This document shows positions 34,373-43,646 of a stretch of 64,000 nucleotides of DNA, piece by piece; the stretch's first letter is position 1; each line of letters opens with the position of its first letter. The notes below the pieces were generated by a model. It saw nothing but the letters and a program-made list of their open reading frames with translations, was not told where the DNA came from and made no database searches. The position numbers and the translations under genes are program-made. Source of the stretch: Pseudomonas sp. DC1.2 (GTDB lineage Bacteria > Pseudomonadota > Gammaproteobacteria > Pseudomonadales > Pseudomonadaceae); assembly GCF_034351645.1 (NCBI RefSeq), contig NZ_CP133782.1, positions 2,733,001-2,797,000 on the forward strand, written 5' to 3'.

Positions 34373-34381
34373 CCCCCCCCC
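34373..34381. repeat. Nine-base C tract upstream of PI-PLC-like gene 1
   Basis: A run of nine C (G on the coding strand) lies 25 bases upstream of the start codon and directly before TAAAAT, a possible -10 box. Runs this long are prone to slippage. Confidence 0.6.
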
Positions 34382-34554
34382 TTCTTGGATAGGCGCGCCC
34401 ATAGGCTGGCACTGCTCGATACGAGCTATCTATCGTTCAGAAAGCGAGCCTGTCAGAGAAGCATAGAGGTGATAGGTCGTAGCGCAAGCGCCGGAAACAT
34501 CTTAATAAACATAGCCAATGCATGACGCGCTAACAGTGTTGAAGGAAGGTCAGT

Positions 34555-35454
34555 TTATGAGTGTTTAGTGCTGGCCGACTTGATCAGGTTTGCGGCCCGA
34601 CAATATTCAACAAGTTTTGACTCTTCAAAGAAATCCGCATTGACGATACTGCTTTTTAGGATCCAGTCACTGTTTAAAGGGTTAAACCACTTGTTGAGAT
34701 ACTCCTTGATATCCACCGGGCCGCCCGCGATCGTATAGCTGGTGGCAGAGAGAGACCAAGGCATCACGCTCCTTGGGGGGTATTTCATAACCTCGGTAAT
34801 ATGGGCATGCAGGCGATCAGTGCTGGTCAGCCCTACGCCGCTCCATTTATGTTCGATTTTTCGACAAAAATAGTAGTCGTTTAAATTAGGGTGCCATTCG
34901 GCAGCTAACATTATTCGCTGTAGGGGACTGATGCGCTTCAGTTCATTCAGGCTCAAATCGACGTTGACGAAGGGAATGATCCGACGCCCCAACTGAGTGA
35001 TGAGGGTTGTCTGAAATTCTTGGTAGTCGAACGGTGTATTACCTGACTGGAGTTCGTGGAAGTCCAGAATGATAAATTCATCCGGGTTCTCATGAAGAAA
35101 TCTTGCGACATCCGTGACCAGGTTGTCGAGTGTTCGAGAGGAGCGAATACCACTGTGGTGAAATCGATAAGTGTCAACGCGGGCGTTAATGTTGTATTCA
35201 AGTCGGATGTCCAGTGCGCGAGCACCATTGATCAGTTGGTAATAAAAAGATTGATTCTGGCAGGCCGTCCAATGACGAACAGGCGCGAAAGCGTAACTTG
35301 CCGCCAAGTCAACACCGCAGTTGTGAGCGCCAGGTAAAATCAGTTCGCCCAGCGATAATAAATCCATCCCCGGCGCGCTGCTCATCCATTGGTTAAGTGG
35401 GAATGTGCCTTGATCGGGCGAGGTCGATAAGGCGTGGTGGGTTGCGCTGTTCAT
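34555..35454 (-). CDS. PI-PLC-like phosphodiesterase, copy 2
   Basis: The ATG at 35454 has AAGGA six bases upstream and gives 299 residues; a start 15 bases earlier would overlap that site. It parallels copy 1 throughout: LPGAHNCGV (His44), GARALDIRLEY (Asp82, Arg84), YRFHHSGI (His99/100), DEFIILDFHEL, NDYYFCRKIEHKWSG, SATSYTIAGGPVDIKEYLNKWF. There is no signal peptide. The two copies have clearly diverged (about half of positions by eye), so the duplication is old. About 205 AT-rich bases separate them. Confidence 0.8.
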   Translation of the reverse strand: MNSATHHALSTSPDQGTFPLNQWMSSAPGMDLLSLGELILPGAHNCGVDLAASYAFAPVRHWTACQNQSFYYQLINGARALDIRLEYNINARVDTYRFHHSGIRSSRTLDNLVTDVARFLHENPDEFIILDFHELQSGNTPFDYQEFQTTLITQLGRRIIPFVNVDLSLNELKRISPLQRIMLAAEWHPNLNDYYFCRKIEHKWSGVGLTSTDRLHAHITEVMKYPPRSVMPWSLSATSYTIAGGPVDIKEYLNKWFNPLNSDWILKSSIVNADFFEESKLVEYCRAANLIKSASTKHS

Positions 35455-35628
35455 GAGGCATCCTTGCATTAAATATTAGTGGGTTTAATCGTAAATAAAA
35501 AAGTGAGCGCCCCGTAGTGAGTGAAGGCCGTCCTTGGTCTTACTTATACCTTTAATAGCGATTACAAAAAGCGGCCACGTTGTACAAGACATTTCTTTTG
35601 GGGGGCGGCGTCAGTTGGCAAGCGCTCT

Positions 35629-36927
35629 TTATAGTTTTGGTGGGTGGGTATTTTTCGCTTCAATCCACTGGGCCATGTATTGAGTGCTCTTGTGTTGGTG
35701 ATGCCGTAACATACTGCCCGTAAAGTTATTCCGACGTAGTTGCGCCATGTGCTCTTTGCAATACAGTAGTTTTTCGATGAGTGCAGGACCGTGTACGTGG
35801 CGCTGGTAACGACTGAGTAACAGTTCGAGGCCGAGCGCCTGTGCCTGGTTCCATTGCGTCTTGTCTTTGTAGAGTTGCACGGCGCAATCGGCAAACTCGC
35901 GCGCTGTTCGGGTCACGGCCCCCGGCCATGCGGCCTCTCCGTGCATGGCTTCGGCACCTGTAGGGGTGGTGACGTTGGGGGTGCCACAGATCATCGCATC
36001 GACGATTTTGCCTTTGATACCCGCGCCAAAGCGCAACGGCGCGAGGCAGACACGGGCCGCTGACATAACCTGAAGGGCATCCTCTGCCCAGTTCATGATG
36101 TGAAAGCCTTGGGCCGCGTTGTGCAGCGCGGTTGCCTTGGGCGGCGTATACGCGCCATAGATGTGCAACTGCGCGCCAGGAAGCTGTTCGCGAATAAGTG
36201 GCCAGATCACGGTTTTCATCCATAACACCGCGTCCCAATTGGGTGCGTGGCGGAAGTTGCCGATACTCAGGAAGTGCGCGCGATCTTCAAACGAAGCGGG
36301 CGTAGCCGTCGGTGGGTCGACCATTAGCGGACACCAATGCAGCAAATGGCGCGGCAGTTTGAACTGCTCCACGAGCAACTCGATTTCCACTTCAGAGATC
36401 ATCAAGCTCAGATCACAGCGGTACAGCGCGGCAACTTCGCGCAGGGCCAAATCGGTTTCGGCCATCAGTTCGAACTCTTCACGCAAGGCCGGTGCAAACA
36501 ATTCACTGAAATTATCAGTGTCATTGCTGTTTTTGAGGCGTTCCTTGAGGCGTTGCTGCCTGGCGTGACGCAGGCTTTGCAAGTCGGAGGTTTCAAGGAC
36601 ACGCAAGGCATTCGGGCAGTGTTGTTCGACGCGCCAGCCGAACTGCTCCTCCATCATGAATTGATCGAATAGCACGATGTCCGGCGCGAGTTCATGGACG
36701 AAAACATCAAACGTACTGCTGTTGAGCTCAATAGGGACTTCGCGAATGCCGAGTTGCGCCAGATCAGCCTTGTGTTCGCCAATCCCGGCAGGGCTGCTGA
36801 AGGTTACCTTCCAGCCTTGCTGTAAAAATGCCTCAAGGATTTGCATCACATGACCGCTGGCCGCCGAAGAACGGGGTTCGGGCCAAACGTAACCGATGAC
36901 CAGAACGTTAATTGCGGGCTGACTCAT
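35629..36927 (-). CDS. Glycosyltransferase, GT4-like
   Basis: The ATG at 36927, with AAGGA eight bases upstream, gives 432 residues. It has a GT-B layout: N-terminal Rossmann-like INVLVIGYVWPEPRSSAASGHVMQILEAFLQQGWKVTFSSP with the acceptor-site Gly-rich turn. The C-terminal nucleotide-sugar half has FLSIGNFRHAPNWDAVLWM, HIYGAY, FHIMNWAEDALQVMSAARVCLAPLRFGAGIKGKIVDAMICGTPNVTTPTGAEAM. The sugar donor and acceptor are unknown. It lies upstream of the PI-PLC pair in the same direction, so the three may act on a shared lipid- or glycan-linked substrate, but the spacing (about 175 and 205 bases) does not prove an operon. Confidence 0.82.
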   Translation of the reverse strand: MSQPAINVLVIGYVWPEPRSSAASGHVMQILEAFLQQGWKVTFSSPAGIGEHKADLAQLGIREVPIELNSSTFDVFVHELAPDIVLFDQFMMEEQFGWRVEQHCPNALRVLETSDLQSLRHARQQRLKERLKNSNDTDNFSELFAPALREEFELMAETDLALREVAALYRCDLSLMISEVEIELLVEQFKLPRHLLHWCPLMVDPPTATPASFEDRAHFLSIGNFRHAPNWDAVLWMKTVIWPLIREQLPGAQLHIYGAYTPPKATALHNAAQGFHIMNWAEDALQVMSAARVCLAPLRFGAGIKGKIVDAMICGTPNVTTPTGAEAMHGEAAWPGAVTRTAREFADCAVQLYKDKTQWNQAQALGLELLLSRYQRHVHGPALIEKLLYCKEHMAQLRRNNFTGSMLRHHQHKSTQYMAQWIEAKNTHPPKL

Positions 36928-37173
36928 GAACAATTTCCTTGGCGGCAAGCGGAGTTAGTCGTGAAAAAAGGCACCAATTAGACCATAAGCCACAGGACGA
37001 AGGCGGGGATCATCGAGGTTCTATGAACTAGACACTTCCTGTAGAGCGCTAACTTTCTGACGGAAGGTAAGTGAAACTCGATTCCACTTTCAAAACTGCT
37101 GATACTGACAGTAGTTGTCGGGCCCGAGGAGGTATTTGATAGAGACTCATGAATTGCAGACGAAGCTCAGCCA

Positions 37174-38682
37174 ATGACGCTTAAACGCCAACCCAGTGTT
37201 CGACTGATTCAATCGATTAGCCTGCTGTTGCTCGCAGTGACCGGTGCTGGTTGTTACACGTCAGGTTCGCCTACGGTGTCGGCCAAGCAATGCTTTGAAC
37301 TCAGCGGAAATGATTTCAGTGAGGCGTTGGCCTGTTACAACAAGGCTGAAGCCGCACGTCCCCTGAATTACGTCAGCCACGGACAGACAAGTGAGCCGGG
37401 GCTGACCATCAGCCGTTTCGAACTGACGTCGCAGTCCTGGGCTCCGGATGCCAGCGTTGCTCCTCAGGATTGGAAGCATGAGGTGAGTATTTACCGTCCG
37501 GTGGATGCTCTTGCCGGTCCGGCCTTGTTGGTGATCAACGACGGCATCAACCATGCGGCGCCGGATAACGCGGCCCAGCCGCCGGATGACTTTACCGAGC
37601 CAACACTCAAGAACATCGCGCTCAAGACCCGCACTGTCGTGGTCTCAGTCAGTAATGTCCCCAATCAATACCTGACGTACAGCGATGATCACGTTCCACG
37701 TCAAGAGGACGACAGTGTCGCCCACAGTTGGGCCCTGTTCCTGAAGGCACCGCAGGATCGTCCCTTTATAGCGCTGCAAGTACCGATGACGATTGCGGTT
37801 ATAAAGACCATGGATCTGGTGCAGAAAGAGACAGCGCAGGATCCGATAAAAACATTCACCCTGACCGGTGCTTCAAAACGCGGCTGGAGCACTTGGCTGG
37901 TGGCTATCCTGGATCCACGCGTCACCGGTATCGTGCCCTTTGTCATTGATATTTTGAATGCCGATAAAGTGTTCGATCACACCTATGCGGTCTATGCCAA
38001 CAACTGGCCGCTGGCGTTCATTGACTACTACAGACAGGGTGTTATCGCTCAACGCAAATCCAGGGCCTTTGAGCAGTTGATGCAAGTTCAGGATCCGATG
38101 CGTTATTTGCACAGTGCCTATGCCGATCGTCTATCGATTCCCAAGTACATTGTTAATGCCAGTGGCGATGATTTTTTCCTGCCGGACAACACGCGTGAGT
38201 ACTACGCCGAATTACGCGCAGAGAAAGCACTGCGGGTGCTGCCCAATACGCCGCATGACGTAACGCCTTTCATCGAGGACACGCTGATTCCATACCTCAA
38301 TCGACAACATTCCAAACGGGCAATGCCGACGATCACAGTGCAGGAGTCTGAGCGGGGTAAGAACAGTAAAATACTGTCGCTTCATCTGTCCGAAGTCCCC
38401 GTCAAGGTGACCCATTGGACAGCTATCAATCGGGCGGCTCGTGATTTTCGTTACAACTGCGGCATCCGCTATACACCGACCGCTCTTGTTGCATCCCAAA
38501 ATGTTCAGGTCACATTTAAGGCGCCCTCTACAGGATGGTCTGCACAATTCGTGGAAACCCACTACGCCGATGGGTTCGTTACCACCACGGACGTCCAGGT
38601 GCTGCCCGACACCTATCCCGTCAACGCACCACCTTCGGACGGCAAACTCTGTCAAACGTTGCCTGGCGCGCCAGGCAATTAA
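37174..38682 (+). CDS. PhoPQ-activated pathogenicity-related (PqaA) family protein
   Basis: The protein has 502 residues with a hydrophobic signal (LIQSISLLLLAVTGAGC), possibly lipoprotein-like although the lipobox is poor. The rest follows the PhoPQ_related family, an alpha/beta-hydrolase-like fold: HEVSIYRPVDALAGPALLVINDGINH, TFTLTGASKRGWSTWLVAILDPRVTGIVPFVIDILN with Ser234 as possible nucleophile, IPKYIVNASGDDFFLPDNTREYYAEL, VLPNTPHDV with a candidate His. The prototype PqaA of Salmonella is under PhoPQ control and linked to antimicrobial peptide resistance. The enzymatic reaction is not established. The ribosome site is weak. Confidence 0.82.
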   Translation: MTLKRQPSVRLIQSISLLLLAVTGAGCYTSGSPTVSAKQCFELSGNDFSEALACYNKAEAARPLNYVSHGQTSEPGLTISRFELTSQSWAPDASVAPQDWKHEVSIYRPVDALAGPALLVINDGINHAAPDNAAQPPDDFTEPTLKNIALKTRTVVVSVSNVPNQYLTYSDDHVPRQEDDSVAHSWALFLKAPQDRPFIALQVPMTIAVIKTMDLVQKETAQDPIKTFTLTGASKRGWSTWLVAILDPRVTGIVPFVIDILNADKVFDHTYAVYANNWPLAFIDYYRQGVIAQRKSRAFEQLMQVQDPMRYLHSAYADRLSIPKYIVNASGDDFFLPDNTREYYAELRAEKALRVLPNTPHDVTPFIEDTLIPYLNRQHSKRAMPTITVQESERGKNSKILSLHLSEVPVKVTHWTAINRAARDFRYNCGIRYTPTALVASQNVQVTFKAPSTGWSAQFVETHYADGFVTTTDVQVLPDTYPVNAPPSDGKLCQTLPGAPGN

Positions 38683-38707
38683 TGAGTGAAGGCGATTGGG
38701 CGCGGTT

Positions 38708-39079
38708 TCAGCTGTTTGTTCTGGCCAAGATGCCTCGCACCTTGTCCCGCAACTGGTCAATGGAAAACGGCTTGCCGATCACTGACATCCCTGGCGGCGC
38801 CTGAATACTCTCGGCGTAACCACTGGCGAACAGGATTGGCAGTGCAGGGCGCAGGAGGCGAGCCTGGGTGGCCAGTTCGCGACCATCCATCACCGGCAGC
38901 CCAACATCCGTCATCATCAGGTCGATGTGCTGATCTTCATTGTTGAGAAACTCCAGCGCTTTCTCACTACCGTCCGCCTCGAGCACCCGGAACTCCAGTT
39001 CCTCCAGCACATCGACGATCAGCATACGTACGATGGCATCGTCTTCGACGACGAGGATGATGGGCGCGTTGTAGGACAT
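38708..39079 (-). CDS. Single-domain response regulator
   Basis: The ATG at 39079 gives 123 residues forming one receiver domain: VVEDDAIVRML (acidic pair), phosphoacceptor Asp58 in LMMTDVGLPVMDG, LPILFASGYAE (Thr/Ser position is Ala-Ser), and Lys in VIGKPFSID. There is no output domain, so it works by protein-protein contact or phosphate transfer. It is divergent from the hybrid kinase that starts at 39342, and the pair may form a circuit. Confidence 0.88.
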   Translation of the reverse strand: MSYNAPIILVVEDDAIVRMLIVDVLEELEFRVLEADGSEKALEFLNNEDQHIDLMMTDVGLPVMDGRELATQARLLRPALPILFASGYAESIQAPPGMSVIGKPFSIDQLRDKVRGILARTNS

Positions 39080-39341
39080 AGTGAGACTCTCGAAGATTAA
39101 ATGTGCGATTGCCGGTCGATCAAAATTGCCGGGCTCATGCTTGAGTAAATATCGGACCCCGACAAGTTCCCGACCCGGTATAAAAAACATGAGCAGTAAA
39201 ACAACGCGCAAGGATAGCGCGCCCGATTGTCCAAGCGCAGCTAATTGAAAAAATTTGCTGTCAGCGCTGTCATAAAAAATGGATCAATGCGCCAGTTTTG
39301 GGCAAACTCCGTAGCTTTCAATAGTTCGACAAGGCCTTCCC

Positions 39342-42300
39342 ATGACGTCTGCGTCCGCGGTTGACGAGCAACGATTCCGTAAACTTCTGGCCCGCAACGT
39401 CAGCTTGCCGCTGGGTGTGGGTGTGCTCAGTGCGGTTTTCTTCGTGTCGCTCATTACTTATCTGTTGTCCGTTATCCAGTGGGTCGAACACACGGACCGA
39501 GTGATCAATAATGCCAATGAAGCGGTGAAGCTAACCGTTGATCTGGAAACCGGGATGCGCGGCTTTCTGCTGAGCGGCGACGAGCACTTTCTTGATCCCT
39601 ATGAAACGGCGAAGCCGAGAATAGCGGTCGCACTCAATACCTTGCTTGAACTGACGGCCGACAACCCGGTGCAGACTGACCGTCTGCGCCGGCTTCAGGC
39701 GTTGCAGACGGAATGGGCTGCCTACGCGCAATCGATGATCGATCTACAGCGCTCCAGTGGCGACTACCGGGCAGCGGTCAAGGCCGGGCATGGCAAGCGG
39801 TTGACCGACGAGATTCGCAATCAGTTTGACGACGTGATCGACATGGAGCAGCAGTTGCGCGTTACGCGTAACGAAGACGTGCGCCGTACCACGATCTGGA
39901 GCATCACCCTCTACTTGTTATTCGTGGCGGGTATCAGCGGTTTGCTGGCTTTTATTGGCCGGCGCGACTTGCTCACCCTGTCGCAGAGCTACAGTGCCAA
40001 CCTTGCTGCGCAGCAGGCCAGCGCCGAGCGTCTGGAGAAGCAAGCCTGGTTGCGCAGTGGCCAGACTGAATTGGCAGAGCAGGTGCTGGGGCAATTGACC
40101 CTGAACCTGCTGGGCCGAAATATTCTGCAGTTTTGCGCACAGTATCTAGGCACCGCGGTGGCCGCCATTTATGTGCGTGAAGAACACGGTGGCCTTAAGC
40201 GTGTTGCCTCCTATGGCCTGTCCCGCGAGCAGGAACTACAGGAACAGACCCTTTACAGTGGCGAAGGGATTGTCGGACAGGCCGTGCAGCAGGCGCAATT
40301 GATTCGCCTGGACAATGTGCCGGCCAATTACTTCAAGATCAGTTCTGGTCTTGGCGAAGGCTTGCCACACAGTGTGCTGGTGGTGCCGACCACTGACGAC
40401 GACCAAGTGAACGGCGTGATCGAATTGGGCTTCCTGCGCCCCTTGAACGTGCGCGACATTGAATTGCTTGAGCTGATCGCCGGTAACATCGGGACCTCAA
40501 TCGAAGCCGCCCGTTATCGTCAGCGTTTGCAGGAAGTGCTGGCTGAAACCCAACAACTCAACGAGGAGTTGCAGGTTCAGCAGGAGGAGATCAAAACCGC
40601 CAACGAAGAGCTGGAAGAACAGTCGCGAATTCTCAAGGAGTCTCAGGCACACCTGGAAACCCAGCAGGTTGAGCTGGAGCAAACCAACGAGCAACTCGCC
40701 GAGCAGGCCCAGACCCTGGCCGAGCAACGCGATGCCATGGACCTGAAAAACACTGAACTGAATCAGGCCCAAGTCGAACTTGAAGAGCGCGCGCAAGAGC
40801 TTCAGCGCTCAAGCAAGTACAAGTCCGAATTTCTCGCCAACATGTCCCATGAGCTGCGCACGCCGCTGAACAGCTCGTTGATCCTGGCCAAGTTACTGGC
40901 AGAGAATCCTCAGGAAAATCTGAGCGCCGAGCAGGTCAAATTCGCCGAGTCGATCTACTCGGCGGGCAATGATTTGCTCAATCTGATCAACGACATTCTC
41001 GATATTTCCAAAGTTGAAGCCGGCAAGCTGGAAATGCGCCCGGAAAACACCAGCGTGGCGCGACTGGTGGACGGTCTGCGCGGAATGTTCGAGCCGATGG
41101 CGGCAGACAAGAAGCTGGCATTCCACGTCGAGTTGCAGCCCGGTGCGCCAATGATGCTGTTCACTGACCGTCAGCGATTGGAGCAAGTCATCAAGAACCT
41201 GCTCTCCAACGCAGTGAAGTTCACCGAAACGGGGACTGTCAGTCTAACGGTCAGTGCGCAGCCAGGCGATGGCATTGCCTTCATCGTTCGAGACTCCGGG
41301 ATTGGCATTGCAGCGGATCAGTTGGAGAGCATTTTCGAAGCCTTCCGCCAGGCCGACGGCACCACCAACCGCCGCTATGGCGGTACGGGACTGGGGTTGT
41401 CGATCTCCAGGGATTTGGCCAATTTGCTGGGCGGTTCCATCAGCGTCACCAGCGAACCCGGAGAGGGCAGCGTGTTTACGCTGGTGTTGCCACAACAGTA
41501 CGTCGAACCGGGTGAGGAGCGTGTCGAGCCGATGCGAACCATTGCGGTAGCCACCGCGGCACCCGTGGCCGCGGCTCCGGTGCCGCTGATCGCTGAAGTC
41601 GATATCCCACGATTTGACGATGACCGTGCCCAGGCGCCGTTCACCACCCGCTGCATCCTGGTGGTGGAAGACGAGGCAAATTTTGCGCATATCCTCTACG
41701 ACCTGGCCCACGAATTGGGCTATCAGTGCCTGGTAGCGCACGGCGCGGACGAGGGGTATGACCTGGCCAGGGAGTTCATACCGGATGCCATTCTGCTGGA
41801 CATGCGTTTGCCAGACCATTCGGGGCTCACTGTGCTACAGCGGTTGAAAGAACATGCGCAAACCCGACATATCCCGGTTCACGTGATCTCCGTCGAGGAC
41901 CGTGTGGAAGCGGCGATGCACATGGGCGCCATCGGTTATGCGATCAAACCGACCACCCGTGAAGAGCTGAAGGACGTGTTTTCCCGCCTGGAAGCCAAGC
42001 TGACGCAGAAGGTCAAACGCATCCTGCTGGTGGAAGACGATGACTTGCAGCGCGACAGCATTGCTCGTCTGATCGGCGACGATGACATCGAGATCACTGC
42101 CGTTGGCCTCGCCCAGGATGCCTTGGACTTGCTGCGCACCACTGTTTTCGACTGCATGATCATCGACCTCAAACTGCCAGACATGCTCGGCAATGACCTG
42201 CTCAAACGTATGTCGACTGAGGACATTTGTTCCTTTCCGCCAGTGATCGTCTACACCGGGCGTAACCTGACGCGGGATGAAGAGACCGAACTGCGCAAGT

Positions 42301-42830
42301 ATTCGCGTTCGATCATCATCAAGGGCGCACGCTCACCTGAACGCTTGCTGGATGAGGTCACACTTTTTCTGCACAAAGTCGAATCCCAGTTGTCCCATGA
42401 TCGACAAAAGATGCTCAAGACCGCTCGCAGTCGCGACAAAGTCTTTGAGGGTCGCAAAGTGCTGTTGGTGGACGACGACGTGCGCAACATTTTTGCCCTG
42501 ACCAGTGCGCTGGAGCAAAAGGGCGCCGTTGTGGTCATTGGTCGTAATGGCCGTGAAGCGATTGAACGATTGAATGAGGTGGAGGACATCGACTTGGTAT
42601 TGATGGACGTGATGATGCCGGAGATGGACGGCTTCGAGGCCACAGCGTTGATCCGCCAGGACCCGCGCTGGCGCAAATTGCCGATCATTGCAGTCACCGC
42701 CAAGGCGATGAAGGACGATCAGGAACGGTGCCTTGCGGCGGGCTCCAACGATTACCTGGCCAAACCCATCGACCTGGATCGGCTGTTCTCGCTGATTCGT
42801 GTGTGGTTGCCCAAGATGGAACGTATCTAA
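39342..42830 (+). CDS. Hybrid sensor histidine kinase: CHASE3-GAF-HisKA-HATPase-REC-REC-REC
   Basis: The protein has 1162 residues. A membrane helix (about 20-45) precedes a periplasmic CHASE3 domain (about 45-185, with DLETGMRGFLLSGDEHFLDPY), a second helix (about 188-208), GAF (about 240-395) and a long Gln/Glu coiled coil (about 395-490). The dimerisation site is ANMSHELRTPLNS with His503. The ATP domain has NLLSNAVKFTE and GTGLGLSI. Three receivers follow, with Asp820, Asp942 and Asp1089. The cheR gene starts right at its stop. Such kinases sense envelope or redox-type signals; the ligand is unknown. Confidence 0.92.
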   Translation: MTSASAVDEQRFRKLLARNVSLPLGVGVLSAVFFVSLITYLLSVIQWVEHTDRVINNANEAVKLTVDLETGMRGFLLSGDEHFLDPYETAKPRIAVALNTLLELTADNPVQTDRLRRLQALQTEWAAYAQSMIDLQRSSGDYRAAVKAGHGKRLTDEIRNQFDDVIDMEQQLRVTRNEDVRRTTIWSITLYLLFVAGISGLLAFIGRRDLLTLSQSYSANLAAQQASAERLEKQAWLRSGQTELAEQVLGQLTLNLLGRNILQFCAQYLGTAVAAIYVREEHGGLKRVASYGLSREQELQEQTLYSGEGIVGQAVQQAQLIRLDNVPANYFKISSGLGEGLPHSVLVVPTTDDDQVNGVIELGFLRPLNVRDIELLELIAGNIGTSIEAARYRQRLQEVLAETQQLNEELQVQQEEIKTANEELEEQSRILKESQAHLETQQVELEQTNEQLAEQAQTLAEQRDAMDLKNTELNQAQVELEERAQELQRSSKYKSEFLANMSHELRTPLNSSLILAKLLAENPQENLSAEQVKFAESIYSAGNDLLNLINDILDISKVEAGKLEMRPENTSVARLVDGLRGMFEPMAADKKLAFHVELQPGAPMMLFTDRQRLEQVIKNLLSNAVKFTETGTVSLTVSAQPGDGIAFIVRDSGIGIAADQLESIFEAFRQADGTTNRRYGGTGLGLSISRDLANLLGGSISVTSEPGEGSVFTLVLPQQYVEPGEERVEPMRTIAVATAAPVAAAPVPLIAEVDIPRFDDDRAQAPFTTRCILVVEDEANFAHILYDLAHELGYQCLVAHGADEGYDLAREFIPDAILLDMRLPDHSGLTVLQRLKEHAQTRHIPVHVISVEDRVEAAMHMGAIGYAIKPTTREELKDVFSRLEAKLTQKVKRILLVEDDDLQRDSIARLIGDDDIEITAVGLAQDALDLLRTTVFDCMIIDLKLPDMLGNDLLKRMSTEDICSFPPVIVYTGRNLTRDEETELRKYSRSIIIKGARSPERLLDEVTLFLHKVESQLSHDRQKMLKTARSRDKVFEGRKVLLVDDDVRNIFALTSALEQKGAVVVIGRNGREAIERLNEVEDIDLVLMDVMMPEMDGFEATALIRQDPRWRKLPIIAVTAKAMKDDQERCLAAGSNDYLAKPIDLDRLFSLIRVWLPKMERI

Positions 42831-43646
42831 GTGGAGCGAAATACTGAAATCGAGCTCAGGCTGTTGATTGAGGCGATCTACCTCAAATACAGCTATGACT
42901 TTCGCGACTACTCTGGCGCTTCGATCAAGCGACGGGTTAACCATGCCTTGAGTCAGTTCGAGTGCGCGACCATTTCCGCTTTGCAGGAAAAGGTCCTGCA
43001 CGATCCGACCGCGTTCATGCAGCTGCTGCAATTGCTGACGATCCCGGTCAGCGAGATGTTTCGCGACCCTTCGCACTTTCTGGCGATCCGTCAGGAAGTG
43101 GTGCCGTTGCTCAAGACCTACCCCTCGATCAAGGTCTGGATTGCCGGGTGCAGCACTGGCGAAGAGGTTTATTCGATGGCAATCCTGCTGCGCGAAGAAG
43201 GCCTGCTCGATCGCACCATCATCTATGCCACCGACATCAACCCACGCTCGCTGGACAAGGCCAAGCAGGGGATTTTCTCCATGGAGAACGTCCGCGCCTA
43301 CACCGCTAATTATCAGAAGGCCGGTGGGCAGCGTTCTTTCGCCGATTACTACACCGCGGCCTACGGTTACGCGATCTTCGACAAGAGCCTTTGTGAGAAT
43401 GTGACGTTCGCTGATCACAGCCTGGCAACGGACAGCGTATTCTCTGAAACCCAATTAATTTCGTGTCGTAACGTATTGATTTATTTCAATAAAAAACTTC
43501 AGGATCGGGCGTTCGGCTTGTTTCACGAGTCGTTGTGCCACCGCGGTTTCCTGGTGTTGGGCAGCAAGGAAACCCTGGATTTTTCGTCTTACGGTAATCA
43601 GTTCGAGCCGTTGGTAAAACAAGAACGGATCTATCGCAAATCATGA
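42831..43646 (+). CDS. CheR-type protein methyltransferase
   Basis: The GTG start directly follows the kinase stop and gives 271 residues. The N-terminal helical CheR domain (YLKYSYDFRDYSGASIKRRVNHAL) leads into the SAM-binding domain: VWIAGCSTGEEVYSMAILL (motif I), IIYATDINPRSLDKAKQGIF, LISCRNVLIYFNKKLQ, FLVLGSKETL. CheR enzymes methylate glutamates of chemoreceptors. No methyl-accepting protein gene is in the window, so the target may be the adjacent coiled-coil kinase or another protein. Confidence 0.92.
   Translation: MERNTEIELRLLIEAIYLKYSYDFRDYSGASIKRRVNHALSQFECATISALQEKVLHDPTAFMQLLQLLTIPVSEMFRDPSHFLAIRQEVVPLLKTYPSIKVWIAGCSTGEEVYSMAILLREEGLLDRTIIYATDINPRSLDKAKQGIFSMENVRAYTANYQKAGGQRSFADYYTAAYGYAIFDKSLCENVTFADHSLATDSVFSETQLISCRNVLIYFNKKLQDRAFGLFHESLCHRGFLVLGSKETLDFSSYGNQFEPLVKQERIYRKS

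Noticed and set aside
42333-43454. 373-codon open frame antisense to the hybrid kinase and cheR
   Set aside because: It spans the junction of two real genes on the other strand and has no family pattern.
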